Of a stretch of DNA of 6,359 nt, positions 1 to 5,098 are shown one piece after another; within the stretch, counting starts at the first letter, position 1; the number at the start of each line of letters is the position of its first letter. Source of the stretch: Deltaproteobacteria bacterium. GTDB taxonomy: Bacteria > Desulfobacterota > DSM-4660 > Desulfatiglandales > B25-G16. The notes below the pieces were generated by a model. The model was given only the letters and a program-made list of their open reading frames with translations, was not told where the DNA came from and did no database searches. Both the position numbers and the translations under genes were made by a program. The stretch covers positions 1 to 6,359 of the forward strand of contig QMLW01000120.1 in NCBI GenBank assembly GCA_003646935.1, read 5' to 3'.

Positions 1-773
1 ATTGCGGGCTCGAGGTGTTGGTCGAGAAAAACCGTATCGTCAAGGTACGACCCGATAAGGACAACCCGCGCAGCCAAGGGTATGTCTGCCGAAAGGGGCT
101 CAATGTGAGCTACCACCAACACCACAAACAGCGCCTGACCCATCCGCTCAAACGCACTGACAGGGGCTTTACGGTGATTTCCTGGGATCAAGCAATTGAC
201 GAAATTTCCCACAAGCTCAGATCCATCATCGATCAGCCACCGTACGGCCATATCAGATGGCACCTTGCCGGTGTCGATAACCAGATCAAAGGCGCTTGCC
301 GCAGCGGTATCTTCCCACTGAACCTCGAAGAACGAATGGATGAATTTCGCTCGAATCCTATCCCTTTCTTTCAGTAATGCCCTGGCACGGTCGATATCGG
401 CGATCTTCTCATTGTCCATGAGCCGCTGGGCACGCAGAGCAAAGGGCGCCTGAACCCGCACGTTCAACACGTCGGCAAACCCACCCAGCACGGCAAAGGC
501 GCCCCGACCCACAATCACCATGTTACCGTGGTGGGCGAGGGCCTGGATGACCTGTTTTAGGAACTTCATCGTCGTCGACCTCATATCGTCGAAGCGTTCC
601 CAGAAGCCAAGCACCGTGTCGTACACCTCGCTGAACTGAAAGATACTGTGCTCAGCGAACACCTTTTCGATGGTCTTCTTGTCCGCGAAATGGTAGCCCA
701 GTGCTTCTGCCACCTTTTCACCGATGTGGCTGCCGTTGCTATAGATTTCTCTGGATATCGTGATCACTGCCAT
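1..773 (-). CDS. Cytidylate kinase-like family protein, C-terminus replaced by read-through
   Basis: From ATG 773-771 the minus strand reads MAVITISREIYSNGSHIGEKV, then ALGYHFADKKTIEKVF. Further on come VIVGRGAFAVLGG, LNVRVQAPFALRAQRL and FDLVIDTGKVPSDMAVRWL. This matches the cytidylate-kinase-like P-loop family in order: an ITISREfgSGG-type nucleotide loop, a GRGA core strand, a Vr..AP...R lid segment and a DLVInTg C-terminal strand. These cytoplasmic NMP-kinase relatives are about 200-220 residues long and often of unknown substrate. Here family similarity covers about 180 codons and ends near base 235. The frame then stays open to base 3 through antisense of the molybdopterin gene, so the native C-terminal helix and stop are lost. 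AGGGG lies about 8 bases upstream of the ATG. The protein may fold and work with a foreign tail, or may be dead. The absence of a stop inside the window makes its true length unknown. Confidence 0.72.
   Translation of the reverse strand, partial: MAVITISREIYSNGSHIGEKVAEALGYHFADKKTIEKVFAEHSIFQFSEVYDTVLGFWERFDDMRSTTMKFLKQVIQALAHHGNMVIVGRGAFAVLGGFADVLNVRVQAPFALRAQRLMDNEKIADIDRARALLKERDRIRAKFIHSFFEVQWEDTAAASAFDLVIDTGKVPSDMAVRWLIDDGSELVGNFVNCLIPGNHRKAPVSAFERMGQALFVVLVVAHIEPLSADIPLAARVVLIGSYLDDTVFLDQHLEPA
3..377 (+). pseudogene. Molybdopterin oxidoreductase N-terminal fragment (3'-truncated, 5' end off window)
   Basis: The frame is open from the left edge (codon 3-5 is Cys of CGLEV). It reads CGLEVLVEKNRIVKV, then DNPRSQGYVCRKG, then a WDQAIDEISHKL segment. 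This is the classic end of the N-terminal 4Fe-4S domain of the DMSO-reductase/formate-dehydrogenase superfamily: CGLEV carries the third cluster Cys and YVCRKG (Cys codon 87-89) the fourth. The first two Cys would lie upstream of the window. Such enzymes bind a bis-MGD cofactor and do anaerobic redox chemistry. Recognisable homology stops near base 225-240, after ISHKLRSIID. The rest, to the TAA at 375-377, is antisense of the kinase gene and resembles no oxidoreductase. Over 500 residues of the usual catalytic subunit are therefore missing. A GTG at 15 could act as a start, but it is internal to the domain. I infer a non-functional remnant. Confidence 0.75.
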
Positions 774-822
774 CGGAGCACCCCTTTCCTATGAGAAACA
801 AACCATCCATTACGCATAGAGA

Positions 823-851
823 TTTATCATGAGCCCGGATTAAACTCTCAA
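823..851 (-). promoter_or_regulatory. Candidate sigma70-type promoter for the kinase-like gene
   Basis: Read on the minus strand, TTGAGA (846-851; 5 of 6 to TTGACA) is followed after exactly 17 bases by GATAAA (823-828; 4 of 6 to TATAAT). It points at the kinase start about 50 bases downstream. This is a pattern match only. Confidence 0.3.
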
Positions 852-890
852 TGATTGAAGAAAGCAAGAAAACAATCATTCAAACGAGAG
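845..890. repeat. Imperfect inverted repeat overlapping the kinase promoter
   Basis: AATGATTG (850-857) and CAATCATT (873-880) are perfect complements separated by 15 bases. Outside them CTCTC (845-849) pairs with GAGAG (886-890), with five unpaired bases on one side. The repeat covers the candidate -35 box of the minus-strand promoter, so it could be an operator. There is no T-tract on either side, which argues against a terminator. Confidence 0.4.
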
Positions 891-980
891 AATGTCCTGG
901 TGGCAGGTGCTGTACAATGGTTAAACATCCAAAGTCGCTTCTCATCATCAGTGTCCCTTTCGGGCATGGTTGAAACCCCT

Positions 981-1020
981 CGCCTTCCCCGTCCCGAACC
1001 GGCACGGGGCGGGGCAGGCG
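981..1020. repeat. GC-rich imperfect hairpin
   Basis: CGCCT (981-985) and CCCCGT (987-992) pair with ACGGGG (1004-1009) and AGGCG (1016-1020) around an 11-base loop. A CGGGGC bulge interrupts the 3' arm. The segment is far richer in G+C than the surrounding DNA. No coding sense is apparent. It is most likely a degenerate intergenic repeat. Confidence 0.4.
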
Positions 1021-1051
1021 AAGAAAGTTTTACATCGTCGCGGAGCGATTT

Positions 1052-1174
1052 GTCATTTCGGCCATAGAGCCGGAATCCAGTGAACGGGATGCCTGGAATT
1101 TCTGGATGCCCCCGGCTGACCACATGCCGGAGCAGGCTTATCAAGCCCGGCATAGCAGCCGGAGCGAGTCCGGC
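1052..1174. repeat. Cluster of palindromic intergenic repeats (GTCATTyCGGC...GCCGGAATCCAG type)
   Basis: GTCATTTCGGC, six bases, then GCCGGAATCCAG (1052-1080) forms a hairpin and matches a repeat type scattered through many proteobacterial genomes. ATCCAG (1075-1080) pairs with CTGGAT (1102-1107), giving the second half of that element. Two more hairpins follow: ATGCCGG (1124-1130) with CCGGCAT (1147-1153), enclosing GGCTT/AAGCC, and GCCGGA (1158-1163) with TCCGGC (1169-1174) around a 5-base loop. Open frames across this stretch are by-products of the repeat sequence. Identity with a genomic repeat family is from recall and needs copies elsewhere in the genome. Confidence 0.55.
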
Positions 1175-1183
1175 AAATATAAC

Positions 1184-1206
1184 AGTTGATCTTAATCAAC
1201 TTTTTT
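1184..1206 (+). terminator. Intrinsic terminator
   Basis: AGTTGAT (1184-1190), loop CTTA, ATCAACT (1195-1201) gives a perfect 7-bp stem running straight into six T (1201-1206). The stem is AT-rich but the geometry is textbook for the plus strand. No plus-strand gene is visible just upstream, so it may be a relic or may insulate the cas operon from upstream transcription. Confidence 0.6.
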
Positions 1207-1207
1207 A

Positions 1208-1238
1208 GAACCCCTCGTCTTATAGACGAGGGTTGTTC
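1208..1238. repeat. Strong isolated hairpin downstream of the terminator
   Basis: CCCTCGTCT (1212-1220) pairs perfectly with AGACGAGGG (1224-1232) around a 3-base loop. AA/TT and GAAC/GTTC complementarity extends it outward with a small bulge. It sits two bases after the T-tract of the terminator. No T-tract follows on either strand, so it does not look like a terminator itself. The function is unknown. Confidence 0.45.
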
Positions 1239-1339
1239 AGTATTCCAGTTGCTTTTTCATGTCTATTCTGGTACTAAAATGAAAATTTTCCTTTCTTATC
1301 ATACCAACGAATAAAATCTAAGCTACGGCATGTCTGCCA

Positions 1340-1588
1340 TTAGCTGTGGACAACAAGCACTTCACAACGAACTTTTTGTTCTGGTTCTCTTCGATCTGAA
1401 TTATAGAATTTCTTGCATTCAGCTATCAGCGTACAATAAGCCTGACCATCATGATAGAACAGGCGCACCGGGCAAGCCTGCCACACTCACTGCGGGCAAG
1501 CACTGTTGGAATTGAAAGGGGATAAGTCAATGAATGCACCAAAATCCCCCAGACTAGAGAATGATTCCTTCAATCTGAGATGTGAACC
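1340..1588 (-). pseudogene. Possible decayed Cys-rich protein gene (in-frame TGA)
   Basis: One minus-strand frame between a TAG (1589-1591) and a TAA (1340-1342) reads with a protein-like composition. It gives LKESFSSLGDFGAFIDLSPF, then NSACPQ, an in-frame TGA (1487-1489), then VWQACPVRLFYHDGQAYC, LIAECKKFYNSDREEPEQ and KVRCEVLVVHS. Cysteines recur around the stop, in ACPQ, QACPV, AYC, AEC and VRC, suggesting a small metal- or Fe-S-binding protein. I do not recognise the family. Read simply, it is a pseudogene broken at the TGA, or a 48-residue ORF starting at GTG 1486-1484. The plus-strand frame opening at 1330 over the same bases looks much less protein-like. There is no obvious ribosome binding site. 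The frame may be chance. Confidence 0.3.
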
Positions 1589-1814
1589 CTAATAAGAGGG
1601 TAGCTATGGAATGAATAGGGAAACCCTGCTTCTAATCAAGAGAGATGGGGTTTGTTCATCTAAAGCAAGCAATTCACCCAAAAGGTATCGCAACCTTGCA
1701 ACAATTTCATTTATGACTTCAACTCACTAGATATTCATTCATGCTGAAGTAAACTGCATCTTCAGAATTAATTCAATAAGGAAACCGAGTGGACTAAAGA
1801 GAGAGCCGATCATT
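1589..1814. other. Gene-free leader upstream of cas6
   Basis: I see no credible gene here. Small symmetric elements are present: AGGG-AAA-CCCT at about 1617-1627, CTGAAG (1744-1749) with CTTCAG (1760-1765), and the 10-base palindrome GAATTAATTC (1765-1774). The last two lie 40-70 bases before the cas6 start and could be part of its leader or operator. No convincing -35/-10 pair was found. No tandem CRISPR repeats are present. Confidence 0.35.
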
Positions 1815-2756
1815 ATGCTATACGGTGCATATCATTACTCATGCCTCCTTGATGATGATGCAATCCTGCCTTATTACAAAGGATCCACCTTTCGGGGTGT
1901 ATTCGGCAAGGCCTTGAAAAAGGTGGTATGTGCCCTCAGGAGGCAGGATTGTTCGGAATGTCTCCTGAAACATAAGTGTATCTACTGCCAGGTCTTTGAA
2001 ACCCCTTCCTCTCCTGAGGAAACCAGGGATAAAAGGATCGCCTCACCTCCCCATCCCTTTGTCATTGAACCCCCTCTCACTACGGAAATCCATTTTAAGA
2101 AGGGGGACCCATTTGATTTTCAACTCCTCCTTTTCGGCCAGGCTAACGAGTATCTTCCCTATTTTATTTACGCCTTTGAACAGATGGGCAATATTGGCAT
2201 TGGTAAAAGGATAAACGGGAAAAGAGCCCATTTTATTCTGAAGGATATCAAGGCCAACAGAAAGAAAATATATTCTCACGAAGATCAAATACTCAGAAAA
2301 AGGAGTTTTTGTCAGAAGCTGTCTTTGAAACATGATGGCAATTTAGCAAAAGGGTCCTTTCAGCTAAGAATTGTCATTGAGACCCCATTACGCCTTAAGT
2401 TTGGCAATAGGCTCATGGCTGACCTTCCCTTTCACGTGCTGGTCAGGGCGATGCTCCGGAGGGTTTCATCCCTTTTCAACTACTATGGAGATGGCGAGCC
2501 GGATTTGGACTACAGGGGCCTAGTAAGGAGGGCTAGACACATCCGGGTAGCTGATTCCAATCTAAAATGGTTTGACTGGCAGCGATATTCCAGCCGCCAG
2601 GACCAGGCCATGCTCATGGGCGGCATGGTTGGTTCTATAACCTACGAAGGGGCAATCCGTGAATATATGCCTCTTATCGAATTCTGCTCAAAGGTCCACC
2701 TGGGCAAACAAACATCATTTGGGCTGGGGAAAATAAAGGCAGAGATCGTAAAATGA
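1815..2756 (+). CDS. cas6: CRISPR precrRNA-processing endoribonuclease Cas6 (RAMP)
   Basis: This 313-residue protein should cut the precursor CRISPR transcript within each repeat to release crRNA for the type III effector. Two features of the Cas6 RAMP family are visible. The N-terminal PYYKGSTFRGVFGKALKKVV segment (residues 19-38) is followed by a cysteine cluster at C39, C46, C49, C55 and C58 (C-x6-C-x2-C-x5-C-x2-C), as in the family branch with a Cys insert. The C-terminal glycine-rich loop is HLGKQTSFGLGKI (residues 295-307), the RNA-contacting signature of Cas6. The length is complete for this branch. I cannot assign the catalytic residues by eye. ATG 1815 is chosen because the family motif begins soon after it. 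The Shine-Dalgarno is weak (AAAGAGAGAG about 10 bases upstream). The stop overlaps the next gene's start (ATGA at 2753-2756), indicating a translationally coupled operon with the CARF gene. Confidence 0.88.
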   Translation: MLYGAYHYSCLLDDDAILPYYKGSTFRGVFGKALKKVVCALRRQDCSECLLKHKCIYCQVFETPSSPEETRDKRIASPPHPFVIEPPLTTEIHFKKGDPFDFQLLLFGQANEYLPYFIYAFEQMGNIGIGKRINGKRAHFILKDIKANRKKIYSHEDQILRKRSFCQKLSLKHDGNLAKGSFQLRIVIETPLRLKFGNRLMADLPFHVLVRAMLRRVSSLFNYYGDGEPDLDYRGLVRRARHIRVADSNLKWFDWQRYSSRQDQAMLMGGMVGSITYEGAIREYMPLIEFCSKVHLGKQTSFGLGKIKAEIVK

Positions 2757-3238
2757 AACACATCCTCCTTGCCGTGACAGGCCTTAGTCCGCAGGTAATC
2801 ACCGAGACCCTCTTTGCCCTTCACCAGAACGGTCAGAGGGTAGATGCCATCCACGTGATTACCACGCGGGACGGCAAGGAGATGATATATGCCCACCTTC
2901 TTTCAGGAAAAAGCGGCCACTACTGCCGGTATCTCGAGGAGTACGGGGTTGAACGCTCTTCTATCGACTTCGGACCTCAGAATATCCACGCCGTAAGCGA
3001 CGAACACGGTGTCGAGATCCCGGACATTACCACTGAATACGATAACGAAAGGCTTCTTAAAAAATGCCTTGAGCTGACCTTTCGCTTCACCGCTCAAAAA
3101 GACACCGCCGTCTTTTTCTCAGTAGCCGGCGGCCGGAAAACCATGAGCTCCTGCCTTACTCTGGCGGCACAGATGTACGGGAGGCCCCAGGATCGCATAT
3201 ACCATGTACTGGTCTCACCTGAATTTGAAGGAGGATGA
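2753..3238 (+). CDS. CARF ring-nuclease domain, N-terminal half of a broken NE0113-family (Csm6/Csx-like) gene
   Basis: Residues 4-23, ILLAVTGLSPQVITETLFAL, and 122-131, FSVAGGRKTM, are the two hallmark strands of the NE0113-type CARF (Rossmann-like) domain. They are followed by RPQDRIYHVLVSPEFE (144-159). CARF domains bind cyclic oligoadenylate made by Cas10, and several members cleave it as ring nucleases, switching off the type III response. The domain looks complete, with strand and G-rich loops conserved. At EFEGG the frame stops (TGA 3236-3238), where the family normally continues for about 200 further residues. The rest of the gene lies in the +1 frame immediately after. The start overlaps the cas6 stop by four bases, so it is in the same operon. 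As it stands it would give a 161-residue CARF-only protein. That could still bind or degrade the ligand, since stand-alone ring nucleases are known, or it could be inactive. Confidence 0.8.
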   Translation: MKHILLAVTGLSPQVITETLFALHQNGQRVDAIHVITTRDGKEMIYAHLLSGKSGHYCRYLEEYGVERSSIDFGPQNIHAVSDEHGVEIPDITTEYDNERLLKKCLELTFRFTAQKDTAVFFSVAGGRKTMSSCLTLAAQMYGRPQDRIYHVLVSPEFEGG

Positions 3239-3674
3239 AGCTCGGCTCACGGTGAATCTGCTCACAGGTAAGGTTGTCTACAAGACATTCGAGCTGGACA
3301 TGATGCCAGCAAGACTTGCCCTCTATGCATTCTTTGCCATCGAGAAAAAGCGCTGCACAAAGCATGTAGATACCTGCGGTACCTGTACTGATTGCTTCAT
3401 CGACATCCATGCCATTTACGCCAAGCAGGAAGAGCTAACTGAGCTTTACAGGAAACTATCTGGCAGCCATCCCATTGAGGAGATGAGCGACACAGGTATC
3501 ACCAGTTTAAGTTCCGATAACTTTAACATGTATAAGGGCAAAATAAAGAGCGATCTCCTTAGAAGGTATGGTCCTTATTCCCTGAAAGACCTGGAGATCA
3601 GCTCCATAGGGAAACGACCCAACACCAGATACGGCATAAGGATGGATAAGGGTAAGATCGAGATAGTGTATTGA
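3204..3674 (+). pseudogene. C-terminal half of the broken NE0113-family CARF gene (+1 frame)
   Basis: The +1 frame carries family-like sequence from about base 3234: EARLTVNLLTGKVVY, PARLALYAFFAIEKKRC, a four-Cys cluster (C51, C58, C61, C64 counted from ATG 3204; C-x6-C-x2-C-x2-C), and at the end KIKSDLL, then SIGKRPNTRYGIRM. This matches the downstream part of NE0113 proteins: a helical region with a Cys cluster and a winged-helix-like end. Residues 1-10 from ATG 3204 are merely the CARF gene read out of frame. The expected linking segment after EFE (about 60 or more residues in the family as I remember it) is absent. The scar is therefore a frame-disrupting internal deletion rather than a single-base slip. 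Separate translation from ATG 3204 has no good Shine-Dalgarno. Ribosomes finishing the first half at 3238 could reinitiate only by moving back. Confidence 0.65.
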
Positions 3675-3713
3675 TTTATTATTGTTACATTAATGGTTAC
3701 TATAAAAAATCTC

Positions 3714-3747
3714 TTGACTTTCTGGTCTGGTCTGGCCAGACTATTAT
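3714..3747 (+). promoter_or_regulatory. Promoter region of the toxin-antitoxin operon with palindromic operator
   Basis: TTGACT (3714-3719) and TATTAT (3742-3747) resemble -35 and -10 boxes, but they are 22 bases apart, longer than the usual 17. Between them TCTGG occurs three times in tandem (3721-3735). The last copy forms the perfect 12-base palindrome GTCTGGCCAGAC (3730-3741). Antitoxins of the Phd/YefM family bind palindromes overlapping their own promoter, so this is the likely autoregulatory operator. The strong Shine-Dalgarno GAGGAGG (3748-3754) follows directly, 8 bases before the antitoxin ATG. Confidence 0.5.
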
Positions 3748-3762
3748 GAGGAGGTATCAGAT

Positions 3763-4002
3763 ATGTTGATAACAAATATCACAGAGGCAAAGGCTCAACT
3801 TTCAGCGCTTATTGAAAAGGTCATGTCCGGGCAAGAAGTGATTATTGGAAAAGCGGGTAAACCGGTGGCAAGGCTGGTGCGGTATGAACAAAGCGATAAA
3901 CAGCGCCATCCTGGCGCTTTACAGGGGAAAATAAAAATTTCTGATGATTTTGATGAATTACCCGCAGATATCGCTGAAGCTTTCGGGATGACTGAGCTAT
4001 GA
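3763..4002 (+). CDS. Type II antitoxin, Phd/YefM family
   Basis: A 79-residue protein of usual family length. The N-terminal LITNITEAKAQLSALIEKV (residues 2-20), followed by GQEVIIGKAGKPVARLV (23-39), is the standard Phd/YefM fold that dimerises and binds operator DNA. The acidic C-terminal tail, with SDDFDELPADIAEAF at about residues 60-74, is the segment that wraps and neutralises the toxin. The start is set by GAGGAGG 8 bases upstream. Its stop overlaps the toxin start (ATGA, 3999-4002), ensuring coupled synthesis. It probably represses its own promoter through the palindrome at 3730-3741. Located between CRISPR genes, it may be an independently acquired stability module. Confidence 0.9.
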   Translation: MLITNITEAKAQLSALIEKVMSGQEVIIGKAGKPVARLVRYEQSDKQRHPGALQGKIKISDDFDELPADIAEAFGMTEL

Positions 4003-4376
4003 ATCTATTACTCGATACACATGTTCTTTTATGGTGGCTTGACGATCACCCAAGTCTTTCCCAGCGAGCAAAATCTGTAATTGCGGACGGTAAAAATTTA
4101 GCTTTTGTAAGTGCAGCCGTTATCTGGGAAATTCGGATTAAGCACGCATTAGGTAAGCTGGAAATCCCTGCGAATTTTCTTAAGGTTTTAGATCAACAGG
4201 GCTTCGAGCTGCTTGATATTACCGTGAATCACGCCTATGCGGTCGGTGACCTGCCGTCATATCATCGGGACCCCTTTGACAGAATGCTTGTGGCCCAGGC
4301 AAAATTAGAACGATTGACCCTTGTAACCCGTGATCCCCGTCTGAAAAAATACAAAATTCCCATTATCAATGCGTGA
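3999..4376 (+). CDS. Type II toxin, VapC-like PIN-domain ribonuclease
   Basis: A 125-residue PIN-domain protein of complete length. The acidic metal-binding residues of the PIN active site are visible: D6 in LLLDTHVLLWWL, E44 in SAAVIWEIRIKHALGKL, D91/D94 in HRDPFDRMLVAQA, and D112 in LVTRDPRL. The family cuts RNA (tRNA, rRNA or mRNA) with Mg2+ and arrests growth unless bound by the cognate antitoxin. The LLLDTHVLLW...DPFDR pattern is the subgroup usually paired with Phd/YefM antitoxins, as here. The start overlaps the antitoxin stop by four bases. All catalytic positions are present, so it should be active. The exact RNA target cannot be read from the sequence. Confidence 0.9.
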   Translation: MNLLLDTHVLLWWLDDHPSLSQRAKSVIADGKNLAFVSAAVIWEIRIKHALGKLEIPANFLKVLDQQGFELLDITVNHAYAVGDLPSYHRDPFDRMLVAQAKLERLTLVTRDPRLKKYKIPIINA

Positions 4377-4502
4377 GATTTTAAAGCAGAGACAATGAGT
4401 GGCAAAATCAAAATAAATTGCAAATGCACCCGCATCCTCATTCTGCCTCCCGAGCAATGCTGGCCTGGTGCACTCGCCTTAACATTCATTAAACTTTAAA
4501 CC

Positions 4503-4538
4503 CCACTCCTTCAGTTGCATGAAGGATGGAGTTTTTTC
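4503..4538 (+). terminator. Intrinsic terminator, probably of the toxin-antitoxin operon
   Basis: CCA-c-TCCTTC (4503-4512) pairs with GAAGGA-TGG (4521-4529) around an 8-base loop, with one bulged C. Six T follow at 4532-4537. The distance from the toxin stop (about 130 bases) is long, but no gene intervenes. Confidence 0.65.
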
Positions 4539-4627
4539 TGGATGTATCTATTCTCATTGTGAAATGTGACTGCAAGGTTGCTGTCCTTGAAAAAATATTT
4601 TGTTTGAGTAGAATGATCGTAAATCCC

Positions 4628-4652
4628 TTAGGCTATCCCAAAAGATAGCTAA
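4628..4652. repeat. Short hairpin
   Basis: GCTATC (4632-4637) and GATAGC (4644-4649) pair perfectly around a 6-base loop. TTA/TAA extends the stem past a bulged G. No T-tract follows on either strand. The rest of 4541-4692 holds no gene that I can see. Confidence 0.35.
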
Positions 4653-4697
4653 AGAAAGCTGAGCACATAGTTTAAGCATTAAATAACATTAAATAGA

Positions 4698-4738
4698 TGT
4701 CATTGCGAGCAAAGCGAAGCAATCTCCTGGCGATGACA
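4698..4738. repeat. Palindromic interspersed repeat, TGTCATTGCGAG...ATGACA type
   Basis: TGTCAT (4698-4703) pairs with ATGACA (4733-4738). Inside it ATTGC (4702-4706) pairs with GCAAT (4718-4722) across GAGCAAAGCGAA. The wording (TCATTGCGAGC...GCGAAGCAATCTC) matches a repeat I know from many bacterial genomes, including deltaproteobacteria, where it lies between genes in many copies. It sits about 55 bases upstream of the first cas10 stub. Confidence 0.65.
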
Positions 4739-4767
4739 GCAAAGAGTCAATTATTTATACCTTTTAC

Positions 4768-4781
4768 TATAATTCTATAAT
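4768..4781 (+). promoter_or_regulatory. Twin -10 boxes upstream of the first cas10 stub
   Basis: Two perfect TATAAT hexamers (4768-4773 and 4776-4781) lie 8 bases apart, just before the GAGG Shine-Dalgarno (4784-4787) and ATG 4793. No good TTGACA match lies 16-18 bases upstream of either, so promoter strength is uncertain. In such AT-rich DNA one box by chance is easy, two less so. If active, it would drive the stub, the DUF5678 gene and perhaps the downstream cas10. Confidence 0.4.
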
Positions 4782-4792
4782 CTGAGGATACT

Positions 4793-4861
4793 ATGGATCA
4801 AAAAGAATACCAATCCCTGATTTTAGGCGCACTTTTGCATGATATTGGGAAGTTTATATAA
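4793..4861 (+). pseudogene. 5' stub of a Csm1-type cas10 (22 codons)
   Basis: ATG 4793 with GAGG 5 bases upstream opens a 22-codon frame ending SLILGALLHDIGKFI then TAA. LGALLHDIGKF is the HD-nuclease opening of type III-A Cas10 (Csm1), whose proteins begin almost identically and continue for some 700-800 residues. Here the sequence stops directly after the motif, and the Shine-Dalgarno of the next gene (GGGGAGG, 4862-4868) begins immediately. No further Cas10 sequence follows before the DUF5678-like gene. I read it as the surviving start of a cas10 cut off by insertion or deletion. The start signals remain intact, so a 22-residue peptide could still be made. Confidence 0.65.
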
Positions 4862-4876
4862 GGGGAGGTAAATTTA

Positions 4877-5098
4877 ATGGATAAAACCTATGAATGGTTT
4901 CTTGAAGCTGACCTCAGTGAATATGAGGGCAAGTACATTGCTATCATTAAAGAGAATCTTTTTTTTGCTGGAGATGATCCAGAAGAACTATATAAAAAGG
5001 CACAGAAGGAATATCCTGATCATGAGATAGTACTCTGGAAAGTTCCATCCGGGGATACCTTAATATTTTCCACTTACAATGAGAATAGGGAAACATAA
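4877..5098 (+). CDS. DUF5678-like small protein of unknown function
   Basis: A 73-residue soluble, acidic protein. It matches the DUF5678 pattern in order: an N-terminal W plus D/E helix (YEWFLEADLSEYEGKYIAII, residues 5-24), then FFAGDDPEELYKKAQKEYPD (29-48) and a closing strand, EIVLWKVPSGDTLIF (50-64). Its biochemical role is not known. From recall, these genes often precede a small retropepsin-like aspartic-protease gene, and a remnant of one lies directly downstream here. The start is fixed by GGGGAGG 8 bases upstream. The last nine codons (STYNENRET) probably are not native. They read the downstream protease remnant in a wrong frame, so the natural stop seems to have been lost in a deletion. 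The body of the protein appears intact. Confidence 0.65.
   Translation: MDKTYEWFLEADLSEYEGKYIAIIKENLFFAGDDPEELYKKAQKEYPDHEIVLWKVPSGDTLIFSTYNENRET

Noticed and set aside
968..982. Similarity of GTTGAAACCCCTCG (968-982) to AGAACCCCTCG (1207-1217) as a possible CRISPR repeat pair
   Set aside because: The match covers only about ten bases, the copies are some 240 bases apart and their flanks differ, so chance is sufficient.
848..1153. Minus-strand open frame of about 100 codons
   Set aside because: It runs through the palindromic repeat cluster and its protein wording (GFRLYGRNDKSLRDD) is typical of translated intergenic repeats. There is no ribosome site and no family resemblance.
1208..1238. 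Second terminator after the first
   Set aside because: The stem is strong, but no T-tract follows on the plus strand and the minus-strand side runs into A residues.
1330..1515. Plus-strand 61-codon frame
   Set aside because: No Shine-Dalgarno and no recognisable motif. The opposite strand over the same bases reads more like protein.
1504..1517. GTTGGAATTGAAAG, resembling the 3' end of a type I/III CRISPR repeat with an ATTGAAAG handle
   Set aside because: Only one copy is present, with no similar unit 60-80 bases away on either side. No CRISPR array can be claimed in this window.
3204..3236. ATG 3204 as a genuine start of a separate second gene
   Set aside because: The first ten codons are the CARF gene read out of frame and there is no good ribosome site. 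Family-like sequence begins only near 3234, so the frame is the tail of the broken gene.
4262..4489. Minus-strand 75-codon frame overlapping the toxin end
   Set aside because: It is a shadow of the PIN-domain gene extended into intergenic DNA, with no motif or ribosome site.
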